From: Fidelibacterota bacterium
GTDB taxonomy: Bacteria > Bipolaricaulota > Bipolaricaulia > Bipolaricaulales > Bipolaricaulaceae
Direction of reading: 5' to 3'
Assembly (NCBI GenBank): GCA_024277405.1
Contig: JAJRVI010000015.1
Span: 1-10,886 of the forward strand
DNA length: 10,886 bases
The position numbers and the translations under genes were made by a program. How positions within the stretch are numbered: the stretch's first letter is position 1; each line of letters starts with the position of its first letter. Below, one piece after another: positions 1 to 6,562 of this stretch. Under the pieces are notes generated by a model, which saw only the letters and a program-made list of their open reading frames with translations, was not told the DNA's origin and searched no databases.

Positions 1-1
1 C

Positions 2-1159
2 CTCGCCCGTTGGGCGAAGTGGAAGGGGATCGACCTCCTCGGCACGGGGGACTTCACCCACCCTCGGTGGTTCCGGGAGCTTTCCGAGAAGCTCCGACCG
101 GCGGGGGAGGGTATCTACGAGTTCGCCGGCGCGAAGTTCCTCATCACCGGCGAGATCTCCTGTATTTGGAGCCAGGACGGGCGCCAGCGGCGCGTCCATT
201 TCCTGGTGCTCGTCCCGAGCCTCGAGGACGCGGCCAGGATAAACCTGGAGCTTTCGAAGCTGGGGAACCTGGCCGCCGATGGCAGGCCCACGCTGGGGAT
301 CCCGGGGAGGAGGCTCCTCCGGTTGATCCTCGGGGCCGCCCCGGGGGCGGCGGTGATCCCCGCTCACGCCTGGACCCCCTGGTACTCCATCTTCGGCTCC
401 AATTCGGGCTTCGATTCCCTGGAGGAGGCCTTCGGCGAGGACGCGGGGATGATCTTCGCCATCGAGACGGGCCTCTCCTCCGATCCCCCCATGAACTGGC
501 GGTTATCGGCCCTGGACCGGGTGAGCCTGGTGTCCTTCTCCGATGCCCACTCGCCCTCGAGGTTGGGCCGCGAGGCATGCGTGTTCGAGCTCCCGGAACT
601 GGGCTATCCGGAACTCGTCGCCGCCATCCGCGAGAAGGATCCCCGACGGTTCCTCTTCACGGTGGAGTTCTTCCCCGAGGAGGGGAAATACCACTACGAC
701 GGGCACCGCTCCTGCAACGTGGTCCTTCCCCCGAGGGAAGCCCTGGCCCGCAAGAACCGCTGTCCCGTATGTGGGCGTCCCCTCACGGTGGGGGTGCTGC
801 ACCGGGTGGAGGCTCTGGCGGATAGGCCGGAGGGATTCCGCCCCGAGGGGGCCATCCCCTACCGCTCGCTGGTGCCCCTGGAGGAGATCATCGCCCAGGC
901 CCTGGGGGTGGGAACGGGGACGAAGAGGGCGTTGGACGAATATCGGCGGCTGGTAGAGCGCTTCGGGAGCGAGTTCACGATCCTCCTTGATCTCCCCGAG
1001 GAGGAGATCGCGCGGGGGATCCCCGGGAAGGTGGGGAGGGCGATCCTCAAGGTGCGGCGGGGGGATCTCGAGATCCGTCCGGGCTACGACGGCGTCTACG
1101 GCGAGATCAGGATCCCGCTGGAGGACGAACAAGAACCGTCCCAGCTTTCCCTCTTCTGA
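2..1159 (+). CDS. Endonuclease Q (EndoQ), 5'-truncated by window edge
   Basis: PHP-domain DNA repair nuclease. Known EndoQ enzymes nick DNA 5' of deaminated bases (uracil, hypoxanthine, xanthine) and abasic sites. The frame is open from base 2 and gives 385 residues; probably only about 20-30 N-terminal residues, with the first PHP metal motif, are missing. Visible in fragment numbering: the PHP segment DLLGTGDFTHP (11-21), GEIS near 50, HAWTPW (122-127), ETGLSSDPPMNW (155-166), FSDAH (179-183), and a zinc-finger-like part with GHRSCN (C238) and CPVCGRPL (C254, C257), followed by HRVEALADR. A helix-hairpin-helix-like segment GIPGKVGRA lies near 339-347. The protein ends in QLSLF (381-385), the bacterial beta-clamp-binding consensus. 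An internal GTG at 206 is not the start, because conserved PHP sequence continues upstream. It converges with the PLP enzyme gene and has its own downstream hairpin. The family call is firm; substrate specificity is inferred. Confidence 0.9.
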   Translation, partial: LARWAKWKGIDLLGTGDFTHPRWFRELSEKLRPAGEGIYEFAGAKFLITGEISCIWSQDGRQRRVHFLVLVPSLEDAARINLELSKLGNLAADGRPTLGIPGRRLLRLILGAAPGAAVIPAHAWTPWYSIFGSNSGFDSLEEAFGEDAGMIFAIETGLSSDPPMNWRLSALDRVSLVSFSDAHSPSRLGREACVFELPELGYPELVAAIREKDPRRFLFTVEFFPEEGKYHYDGHRSCNVVLPPREALARKNRCPVCGRPLTVGVLHRVEALADRPEGFRPEGAIPYRSLVPLEEIIAQALGVGTGTKRALDEYRRLVERFGSEFTILLDLPEEEIARGIPGKVGRAILKVRRGDLEIRPGYDGVYGEIRIPLEDEQEPSQLSLF

Positions 1160-1249
1160 GCGTCCGGGCAGGGTCATTTCAAGACCGCAACCGGCCGGGT
1201 AAACCGAAGGAACCGTCGTACGCAATGCAACACTACTCAGCGTCGCAGC

Positions 1250-1273
1250 GTCGGGCTTTACGCCCGACTTTAT
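1250..1273 (+). terminator. Probable intrinsic terminator of the EndoQ gene
   Basis: A perfect 7-bp stem GTCGGGC (1250-1256) / GCCCGAC (1262-1268) with a 5-nt loop TTTAC is followed by TTTAT. It lies 91 bases after the EndoQ stop codon, in the correct orientation for a plus-strand terminator. The T-run is short, so it may be moderate in strength. Confidence 0.55.
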
Positions 1274-1349
1274 CGGTGTTCATCCCCGATGCTTTCGAAA
1301 TAACCTTTACAGTCCAGGAAACAGGATCGAAAAGATTCCTCTAACCGTA

Positions 1350-1376
1350 AACGAGAAAGGGGCCTCTAAGGCCCCT
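1350..1376 (-). terminator. Probable intrinsic terminator of the PLP enzyme gene
   Basis: A perfect 8-bp inverted repeat AGGGGCCT (1358-1365) / AGGCCCCT (1369-1376) has a 3-nt loop. Read on the minus strand, the stem is followed by TTCTCGTTT, a T-rich though interrupted tract. On the plus strand it is followed by CTCTCCG, so it fits the minus-strand gene whose stop codon lies 33 bases upstream in that reading direction. It forms the second half of a convergent terminator pair with the hairpin at 1250-1273. The rest of the 1160-1408 gap shows no coding signal. Confidence 0.6.
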
Positions 1377-1408
1377 CTCTCCGCTACGGTCGTGGAAGGG
1401 GGGTGTGC

Positions 1409-2884
1409 CTAAAGCTCCCGCAACAGCCCGGTGCGTTCGTTGAACGCTTCGATCAGGCGGTCGATATCGTCCACCTGACGGTGAATGCGGTCCCAGTAAT
1501 CGGGCCAATCGTACCACTGCTGGAGCAGCTCCTCGGCGGACTTCCCCATCTGCTCCACCCAGGTGTAGTACTTAAGGTTGTGGACGCGGCGCCGATCCCA
1601 GTAGGTGAGCTCCTGGACCTTGTCGGTATCGATTCCCAGAAGGAAGCGATGGTAATCTATGGCGGCCTGCTCCCGGGAGTAGGGACCGAACCGCTCCCGC
1701 ATCTCCTGGATCCTCGACCGGTAAAGCTCCATGGAGTCGGTGAACACGGTGAGCACCACGTCCCGGGAGGTGAGCTCGTAGTACTTGGCGAGCTTGATCG
1801 CCCCCACCAGGTTCGCCGCCGAGGAGATCCCGAGCCAGTCGAGTCTGTCCACGAGGTCCGGCGGCACCCCTTGCTTGATGAGGTACTCCTTTCCCTCGGG
1901 CTCGTTGAAGAGCCTGATAAGCCGCATGGAGAACTCGTCGTCGACGGCCATCACGAGGTCGGTGTTGCGCACGTTGTGGATCCAGGGGACGTGTTTATCG
2001 CCGATCCCCTCTATCCGGTGCTCGCCGAAGCCGTTGAGGAGGAGGGTGGGGCACTGCCACGCCTCCCCCACCGCGAGTTTTGCATGCGGGAATTTCTCCT
2101 TGATGTAGTCGGCGCACCCCAAGGTCCCGGAGGATCCGGAGGTGAGGAAGATGCCGGCCAACCGTTGGTTCCCCTTGGCCTCCTCCCCGAAGACCTCCTC
2201 CATGGCGGGCCCGGTGACGGCGTAATGCCAGAGGTGGTTCCCGAACTCGTCGAACTGGTTGAAGATCATCACGTTCTCCCGGGTCGCCCGGAGCTCCTTG
2301 CACTTCTGGAAGATCTCCCACACGTTGGACTCCGTCCCCGGGGTGGCGATCACCTCGCCGGCCACCTGGGAGAGCCACTCGAACCGCTCCCGGGACATCC
2401 CCTCCGGCAGGATGGCGATGGAATCGCACGCCAGGAGGTTGGCCACGTACGCTCCGCCGCGGCAGAAATTGCCGGTGGAGGGCCAGACGGCCTTGTGGAA
2501 GGTGGGATCGAACTGGCCGGTGACCAGGCGTGGGACGAGGCACCCGAAGGTGGCTCCCACCTTATGGGAGCCGGTGGGGAACCATTTGCCCACGAGGCCG
2601 ATGATCACCGCGTCCACCCCGGTTAGCTCCGGGGGGAAGACCAGCCGATTCACCGGCCCGTATAGCCCTCCCTTGGGGACGGGCTCGTTCTTCCAGGTGA
2701 TGCGGAAGAGGTTCAGGGGGTGGAGGTCCCAGAGGCCGATCTCCTTCAGGCGGTCCTTGATCTCCTGGGGGACGTGTTTATCAGGGTCCCGCATCTGCTT
2801 GAACGTGGGGATTATGATGCCCCGCTCCCGGGCCCGTTGGGCCGTGCGTTCGAGCTGCTCCTCCCCCACGGTAAGATCGATCAT
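1409..2884 (-). CDS. Fold-type II PLP-dependent enzyme (TrpB/cysteine synthase superfamily), substrate unknown
   Basis: Cytosolic pyridoxal-phosphate enzyme of 491 residues. PTGSHKVGAT (102-111) holds the likely Schiff-base lysine K108; PSTGNFCRGGAYVA (135-148) is the substrate/asparagine loop; SGSSGTLG (249-256) is the likely phosphate-binding glycine loop. The TGSHK form resembles TrpB, whereas S-T-G-N and the SGSSGTLG loop resemble cysteine or threonine synthases. I see no TrpB-type ETGAGQ loop, so tryptophan synthase is unlikely. At 491 residues it is longer than cysteine synthase (about 310) or TrpB (about 400), with a Trp/Tyr-rich C-terminal extension near 430-475. Start: ATG at 2884 lies 7 nt after AAGGAG (2897-2892); a GTG at 2890 is nearly on top of the SD and is less likely. 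It is transcribed divergently from the importer at 3072. The true reaction (beta-elimination or beta-replacement on an amino acid) cannot be read from sequence. Confidence 0.85.
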   Translation of the reverse strand: MIDLTVGEEQLERTAQRARERGIIIPTFKQMRDPDKHVPQEIKDRLKEIGLWDLHPLNLFRITWKNEPVPKGGLYGPVNRLVFPPELTGVDAVIIGLVGKWFPTGSHKVGATFGCLVPRLVTGQFDPTFHKAVWPSTGNFCRGGAYVANLLACDSIAILPEGMSRERFEWLSQVAGEVIATPGTESNVWEIFQKCKELRATRENVMIFNQFDEFGNHLWHYAVTGPAMEEVFGEEAKGNQRLAGIFLTSGSSGTLGCADYIKEKFPHAKLAVGEAWQCPTLLLNGFGEHRIEGIGDKHVPWIHNVRNTDLVMAVDDEFSMRLIRLFNEPEGKEYLIKQGVPPDLVDRLDWLGISSAANLVGAIKLAKYYELTSRDVVLTVFTDSMELYRSRIQEMRERFGPYSREQAAIDYHRFLLGIDTDKVQELTYWDRRRVHNLKYYTWVEQMGKSAEELLQQWYDWPDYWDRIHRQVDDIDRLIEAFNERTGLLREL

Positions 2885-2891
2885 CTTCACG

Positions 2892-2897
2892 CTCCTT
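2892..2897 (-). promoter_or_regulatory. Ribosome binding site deciding the PLP enzyme start
   Basis: On the minus strand AAGGAG is followed by C, GTGAAG and then ATG. The 7-nt spacing to the ATG at 2884 is near ideal, while the GTG at 2890 has 1 nt, so ATG 2884 is the preferred start. Confidence 0.7.
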
Positions 2898-2935
2898 GTT
2901 CGTGGCGGACTCCACAGAGATCCCCGACGTTGGCA

Positions 2936-2965
2936 ATGCTATCAAGTTGTTAGGCAGGCTGACAA
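2936..2965 (-). promoter_or_regulatory. Candidate sigma-70 promoter for the PLP enzyme gene
   Basis: Reading the minus strand, TTGTCA (2965-2960, 5 of 6 to TTGACA) is followed after 18 bp by TAGCAT (2941-2936, 4 of 6 to TATAAT). Transcription would begin near 2930, giving a leader of about 45 nt. The -35 is the complement of the plus-strand -35, so the two promoters diverge from one shared core. The weak -10 makes this less certain than its plus-strand partner. Confidence 0.45.
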
Positions 2966-2966
2966 C
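2946..2966. promoter_or_regulatory. Imperfect palindrome over the shared -35 region, candidate operator
   Basis: GTTGTTAG (2946-2953) and CTGACAAC (2959-2966) form an inverted repeat with 7 of 8 matches around a 5-bp spacer. The right half contains the -35 hexamers of both divergent promoters, and the left half lies in both spacers. A dimeric regulator bound here could control the PLP enzyme and the importer together. No regulator gene is in the window, so the factor is unknown. Confidence 0.4.
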
Positions 2967-2988
2967 CTAGCCCATTTGACCTTATAAT
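2959..2988 (+). promoter_or_regulatory. Sigma-70-type promoter for the first importer operon
   Basis: CTGACA (2959-2964, 5 of 6 to TTGACA) and a perfect TATAAT (2983-2988) are separated by 18 bp. Predicted transcription start is near 2995, giving a leader of about 77 nt before the binding-protein gene. The -10 is followed by GG, as in the promoter at 6512-6517. Confidence 0.7.
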
Positions 2989-3006
2989 GGCGCACGTTTT
3001 ATCAAC

Positions 3007-3019
3007 GGGAAGGGGGTGA
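3007..3019 (+). repeat. G-rich leader motif, copy 1
   Basis: GGGAAGGGGGTGA lies early in the predicted leader, 52 nt before the ATG of the first binding protein. A near-identical GGGAAAGGGGGTGA lies at 6533-6546, 54 nt before the second binding-protein ATG. The role is unknown. It could be a protein or RNA-binding site, or a G-rich mRNA element. Confidence 0.5.
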
Positions 3020-3060
3020 TTCATACCCACACAGGTCTTCAATTGTTAAAAATTCTCCAA

Positions 3061-3067
3061 AAGGAGG
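3061..3067 (+). promoter_or_regulatory. Strong ribosome binding site of the first binding-protein gene
   Basis: AAGGAGG ends 4 nt before ATG 3072. CTCC at 3055-3058 can pair with GGAG at 3063-3066 across an AAAA loop, a weak 4-bp hairpin that could slightly mask the site. Confidence 0.8.
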
Positions 3068-3071
3068 GAAC

Positions 3072-4631
3072 ATGTGGCGTAAGTCGGTCCTTTTGTGTGT
3101 ACTGTTCCTGGGGGTTGCCGTCGCGGCTGTGGCCGGGCCGAAATCCGGCGGGGTCCTTCGGGTAGCGTTGGCATCGGAGCCGGGCACCTTGGACATGCAA
3201 CTCACCACCGGCGTGGCCGCCAGCATCCCCGCCCGTCATATCTTCGAAGGGCTCTTCGCCTTCGACGAGAATTACACCCCCCGGCCGATGTTGCTCGAGG
3301 ACTGGGAGCTCAGCGCCGACGGGAAAACGGTCACCTTCTACCTGCGCAAGGGCGTCCTCTTCCACAATGGGAAGGAACTCGGGGCGGAGGACGTGGTAAC
3401 CTCATTGGAGCGCTGGGGGAAGTACGGCCTCACATCCAAGGCCCTGTGGAGTCACGTCGTCGAGCTCAAGGCCGTGGACGATTACACCGTGGTCATGGTC
3501 CTGGATCAGCCCTTCGCCCCCCTGGAGACGTATCTCGCTAACATCTACGGCGGCCCGCGCATCTATCCCAAGGAGGTGGTGGAGACCGCGGGTTCGGAAC
3601 CCATACCCCCGGAAAACTATATCGGCACCGGCCCCTATAGGTTCGTGGAGTGGAAGGCGGGGGACTACATCAAATTGGTGCGGTTCGACGGGTACTCCGC
3701 CAGGGACGACGCGGCGAGCGGCTACGCCGGGAAGCGTGTGGCCTATTTCGATGAGCTCGTTTTCTACTTCGTCCCCGAGGACAACGCCCGCTTGGTGGGC
3801 ATCCAGGCCGGCACCTACGACTACGCCGTCAACATCCCCAACGACCTCTATCCCAACGTGGAGGGCGACCCCAACATCGTCCCCATCATCGTGGACCATC
3901 CGCCGGTTTACCCGGTGGCCCTCATCAACACCATCTCCCCTCTCACGGGCAACGTGATGATCCGTCAGGCGATCCTCGCCGCACTGGACATGGAGCCCAT
4001 CATGCTCGCCGGGTACGGCGATCCTAAGTTCTGGAAGCTGAACGGGAGTTACTTCGCCCCGGGCATCCGCTGGTACACCACCGCCGGGACCGAGGCCTAC
4101 GACCAGGCCGATCCGGCCAAGGCCAAGGCGCTCCTCAAGGAGGCCGGCTATAACGGCGAGCCGCTGCGGATCATCGTTGCCGGCGACATGACCGCCCAGT
4201 ACAACCAATCACTGGTGGTGGCCGACCAGCTAAAGAAGGTGGGGTTCAACGTGGATCTCCAGGTCTACGACAAGGCCACCTTCTTCGCCCGCCGCAACAA
4301 CCGCGAGAACCCCGAATGGGAGCTAGCGTTCACCTTCTTCTACACCATCCCCGATCCCTCGCTCGTGCTCCCGTTGAACCCGAACTACGCCGGTTGGTGG
4401 GACACGCCGCAGAAGCGGATATTGGTGGAGGTCCTCAACCAGATCACGGACTTCAAGGTGCGCTACAAGGTCTGGGAAGCGATCATGGAGCTCTGGTACA
4501 TCGAGGTCCCCACCATAAAATTCGGCGATGCGTTCCAGCTCCACCTCAAGCGCGCCGATCTCAAGGGATACGGGACGGAGTACATCAACATGGGCGCCGC
4601 TCCCTACTTCTGGAACTCCTGGAAGGGATAA
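3072..4631 (+). CDS. ABC transporter solute-binding protein, family 5 (DppA/OppA-like)
   Basis: Periplasmic receptor of a dipeptide/oligopeptide/nickel-class importer, 519 residues, the usual length for this family. A signal peptide covers about residues 1-22 (MWRK, hydrophobic core, AVAAVAG) without a lipobox, so the protein should be soluble and cut by signal peptidase I. The mature part opens with the family pattern GGVLRVALASEPGTLD. FYLRKGVLFHNGKELGAEDV (about 89-108) and IGTGPYRFVEWKAGD are further SBP_bac_5 hallmarks. ATG 3072 is set by AAGGAGG 4 nt upstream. It is first in an operon with the DppB/DppC-like permeases and is followed 9 bases later by a perfect stem-loop. Family members bind peptides, some oligosaccharides, nickel or opines, so the ligand is open. 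The divergent PLP enzyme gene mildly favours an amino-acid-derived or peptide ligand. Confidence 0.93.
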   Translation: MWRKSVLLCVLFLGVAVAAVAGPKSGGVLRVALASEPGTLDMQLTTGVAASIPARHIFEGLFAFDENYTPRPMLLEDWELSADGKTVTFYLRKGVLFHNGKELGAEDVVTSLERWGKYGLTSKALWSHVVELKAVDDYTVVMVLDQPFAPLETYLANIYGGPRIYPKEVVETAGSEPIPPENYIGTGPYRFVEWKAGDYIKLVRFDGYSARDDAASGYAGKRVAYFDELVFYFVPEDNARLVGIQAGTYDYAVNIPNDLYPNVEGDPNIVPIIVDHPPVYPVALINTISPLTGNVMIRQAILAALDMEPIMLAGYGDPKFWKLNGSYFAPGIRWYTTAGTEAYDQADPAKAKALLKEAGYNGEPLRIIVAGDMTAQYNQSLVVADQLKKVGFNVDLQVYDKATFFARRNNRENPEWELAFTFFYTIPDPSLVLPLNPNYAGWWDTPQKRILVEVLNQITDFKVRYKVWEAIMELWYIEVPTIKFGDAFQLHLKRADLKGYGTEYINMGAAPYFWNSWKG

Positions 4632-4639
4632 GGGCACCT

Positions 4640-4669
4640 GAGGGGCCTCCCTGCACGGGGAGGCCCCTC
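4640..4669 (+). promoter_or_regulatory. Perfect 12-bp stem-loop between binding protein and permease genes
   Basis: GAGGGGCCTCCC (4640-4651) pairs perfectly with GGGAGGCCCCTC (4658-4669) around the loop TGCACG. It begins 9 bases after the binding-protein stop codon. No T-tract follows, so it is not a classic terminator. It could protect the 3' end of the binding-protein message or partly block read-through. The 3' arm contains GGGAGG (4658-4663), which would be the Shine-Dalgarno site for a start at ATG 4671. Confidence 0.8.
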
Positions 4670-4688
4670 TATGTCGCGGGGACGGGAT

Positions 4689-5636
4689 ATGCTCTCCTAC
4701 GTAGTGCGCCGGGCCGCGGGGATGGTGGTGAGTGTCCTCCTGGTCGTCACCATCACCTTCGTGCTCATGCAGTTGATCCCGGGTGATCCCGTTTCCGTCC
4801 TCCTCGGTCCGAACGCCACTCCGGAACAGATCGAGGCCCTGAAACGGACGTGGGGGCTCGACCAGCCGATCTGGGTCCAGTTTTATAAGTACTTCGTCAA
4901 TTTCTTCCGCGGCAATCTGGGGGAATCCATCTTCTTCCGTCAGCCGGTGCTCCGGATCATCGGACAACGGGCGGAGACCAGCATCTTCTTGGGGATCATG
5001 GCCCTGATGGTGGTGGTTGGCCTGGGGATCCCGGCGGGGGTGATCGCCGCGGTGCGTCCGAACAGCTGGGTGGATAACTCGCTGCTCCTGTTGGCCTTGG
5101 CCGGGGCATCCATCCCCAGCTTTTGGCTCGGGCTCATGCTCATGGTCCTCTTCGCGGGCAAACTACATCTCCTCCCGAGCTCCGGCTACACCTCGGTGAT
5201 CGCCACCGGGAACATCGCTAACCTCAAGAACCTCATCCTCCCCGCGTTCGCCCTGGGGTTCGTGAACGCGGCCCTGGTGGCCCGCACCGCGCGTTCGAGC
5301 ATGCTGGACGTACTGAGGGCCGATTACATCACCACCGCGCGGGCCAAGGGCCTCCGGGATTCGGTGGTGATCCTGAAACACGCCCTGCGGAACGCCGCGA
5401 TCCCCATCACCACCGTGATCTCATTCACGTTCGCTTCGTTGGTCTCGGGGGCGGTGGTCACGGAGAACGTGTTCGCCCTGCCGGGAGTGGGGAGCTTGAT
5501 CGTCCAGTCCGTGCTCAAACGGGATTATCCCACGATCCAGGGGATCATGTTGGTGGTGGCGGTGCTGTATGTGGTGATCAACTTCGCCACCGATATAACC
5601 TATGCCTTCCTGGATCCGCGGATCCGCTACCGCTAG
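4689..5636 (+). CDS. DppB-type ABC transporter permease
   Basis: Inner-membrane permease of the peptide/nickel class, 315 residues from ATG 4689. TM1 and the family motif TFVLMQLIPGDPV are at about 20-35, then GLDQPIWVQFYKYFVNFFRGNLGES (broken here by family variation), several hydrophobic spans, and the cytoplasmic coupling (EAA) loop DYITTARAKGL at about 212-222. The C-terminus FLDPRIRYR is typical. Start choice: the usual N-terminus of this family, MLxYVxRR, fits ATG 4689. An in-frame ATG at 4671 would add MSRGRD and would use an SD buried in the stem-loop at 4640-4669. The site before 4689 is weak (GGGACGGG). The gene lies between the binding protein and the DppC-like gene. It pairs with the latter to form the channel; the ATPases that should drive it are not in this window. 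Confidence 0.93.
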   Translation: MLSYVVRRAAGMVVSVLLVVTITFVLMQLIPGDPVSVLLGPNATPEQIEALKRTWGLDQPIWVQFYKYFVNFFRGNLGESIFFRQPVLRIIGQRAETSIFLGIMALMVVVGLGIPAGVIAAVRPNSWVDNSLLLLALAGASIPSFWLGLMLMVLFAGKLHLLPSSGYTSVIATGNIANLKNLILPAFALGFVNAALVARTARSSMLDVLRADYITTARAKGLRDSVVILKHALRNAAIPITTVISFTFASLVSGAVVTENVFALPGVGSLIVQSVLKRDYPTIQGIMLVVAVLYVVINFATDITYAFLDPRIRYR

Positions 5637-5640
5637 GAGG
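5635..5640 (+). promoter_or_regulatory. Ribosome binding site overlapping the DppB-like stop codon
   Basis: AGGAGG overlaps the TAG stop of the upstream permease and sits 4 nt before TTG 5645. Its distance to the next in-frame candidate, GTG 5654, is 13 nt, which favours the rare TTG start and translational coupling. Confidence 0.6.
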
Positions 5641-5644
5641 GGCG

Positions 5645-6478
5645 TTGGGTTTCGTGAGACTCGTGCTGCGGCGTAAGACCCTTCTCTTCGCTGTAGGGGT
5701 GCTGCTATCGTTGGTGATCATCGCCATCTTCTCCCCATACTTCGTCCCCTACGATCCCGACGCCCTGAGCCTCACCGACCGCCTCAGGCCCCCGGGCGCG
5801 GCCCATTTCTTCGGCACCGACCATTTCGGCCGGGATATCTTCAGCCGGGTCCTGGTAGGAACCCGGGTGACCTTCATCCTGGGGCTCTCCATCTCCGCGT
5901 TCGCGCTGGCCTTCGGGGTGCCGTTGGGGGTGTTGAGCGGCTATTACGACCGGGTGGGAATGGTACTCATGCGGGTTATCGACGCCATCATGGCCTTCCC
6001 CGCCATCATCCTGGCCCTCGCGCTCATGGCCATCATGGGGAAGCCCGGGATGGTGAACGTGATCATCGCCGTGGGTATGGTGTGGGCCCCGCGTATGGTG
6101 CGGGTGGTCTACAGTTCCACCTTATCCCTGCGGGAGAACACCTACGTGGAGGCGGCCCGGGCCCTGGGGGCCTCCTCCGGTAGGATCCTCGTCCGCCACA
6201 TCACCGTGAACCTCCTTTCCCCGGTGATCGTCCAGTCCACTTTCACCTTCGCCTTCTCCATCATGGAGGTAGCGGCCCTCAACTTCCTGGGGGTTGGCAT
6301 CCCTCCCTATGTCCCCAGTTGGGGCGGGATGATGAACGAGGGGCGTACTTACATCATCCGTGCCCCCTGGATTATCATCTTCCCTGGGGTGTTCCTCGCC
6401 CTCTCGGTCCTGTCCTTCAATCTCCTGGGGGATGCCCTACGGGACCGCCTCGATCCCAAACTGCGTAACCTCCTCTGA
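5645..6478 (+). CDS. DppC-type ABC transporter permease
   Basis: Second inner-membrane permease of the peptide/nickel class, 277 residues, slightly short but complete. After TM1 come the periplasmic family motifs FVPYDPDALSLTDRLRPP and FGTDHFGRDIFSRVL (about 55-70), TM spans, and the EAA loop YVEAARALGASSGRILVRHI (about 167-186). FLGVGIPPYVPSWGGMM and the C-terminal RDRLDPKLRN are strongly conserved in DppC/OppC. The start appears to be TTG 5645, 8 bases after the previous stop codon, with AGGAGG 4 nt upstream; GTG 5654 is the alternative and would shorten the protein by three residues. It forms a heterodimer with the upstream DppB-like protein. The expected DppD/DppF ATPase genes do not follow; the next gene starts a different importer with its own promoter. 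Confidence 0.93.
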   Translation: MGFVRLVLRRKTLLFAVGVLLSLVIIAIFSPYFVPYDPDALSLTDRLRPPGAAHFFGTDHFGRDIFSRVLVGTRVTFILGLSISAFALAFGVPLGVLSGYYDRVGMVLMRVIDAIMAFPAIILALALMAIMGKPGMVNVIIAVGMVWAPRMVRVVYSSTLSLRENTYVEAARALGASSGRILVRHITVNLLSPVIVQSTFTFAFSIMEVAALNFLGVGIPPYVPSWGGMMNEGRTYIIRAPWIIIFPGVFLALSVLSFNLLGDALRDRLDPKLRNLL

Positions 6479-6488
6479 TGTCCAGGTC

Positions 6489-6517
6489 TTGTCGCGTCTT
6501 CTTTATACATCTATAAT
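6489..6517 (+). promoter_or_regulatory. Sigma-70-type promoter for the second importer operon
   Basis: TTGTCG (6489-6494, 4 of 6) and a perfect TATAAT (6512-6517) are 17 bp apart. Transcription would begin near 6524, leaving a leader of about 77 nt, the same length as for the first operon. I see no clear terminator after the preceding permease gene, so read-through from the first operon is possible. Confidence 0.65.
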
Positions 6518-6532
6518 GGTTATGCAAACGTT

Positions 6533-6546
6533 GGGAAAGGGGGTGA
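6533..6546 (+). repeat. G-rich leader motif, copy 2
   Basis: GGGAAAGGGGGTGA differs from the copy at 3007-3019 by one inserted A and lies 54 nt before the ATG. The matching position in two operons suggests a shared leader function, or simply a duplicated regulatory region. Confidence 0.5.
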
Positions 6547-6562
6547 GAAATAGATTGAAAAC

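Noticed and set aside
10..825. Plus-strand open frame of 271 codons overlapping endonuclease Q in another frame
   Set aside because: The product is Arg/Gly/Pro-rich with no motif, while the other frame carries conserved EndoQ motifs throughout.
1403..2626. Plus-strand open frame of 407 codons opposite the PLP enzyme gene
   Set aside because: It mirrors a well-supported PLP enzyme on the minus strand, its translation has no recognisable domain, and long antisense frames are expected in GC-rich genes.
2976..2988. TTGACC directly before TATAAT as a promoter pair
   Set aside because: The two hexamers are only 1 bp apart, so they cannot be a -35/-10 pair. CTGACA 18 bp upstream is the better -35. 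A weaker alternative -10 near 2997-3003 cannot be excluded.
3402..4208. Minus-strand open frame of 268 codons opposite the family-5 binding protein
   Set aside because: Low-complexity Val/Gly/His-rich translation and no ribosome site; it is a shadow of the binding-protein gene.
1358..4669. Similarity of the hairpins at 1358-1376 and 4640-4669 (both with AGGGGCC and GGCCCCT arms) as a dispersed repeat family
   Set aside because: Only the short GC arms match; loops and flanks differ. Two copies are not enough to claim a repeat family.
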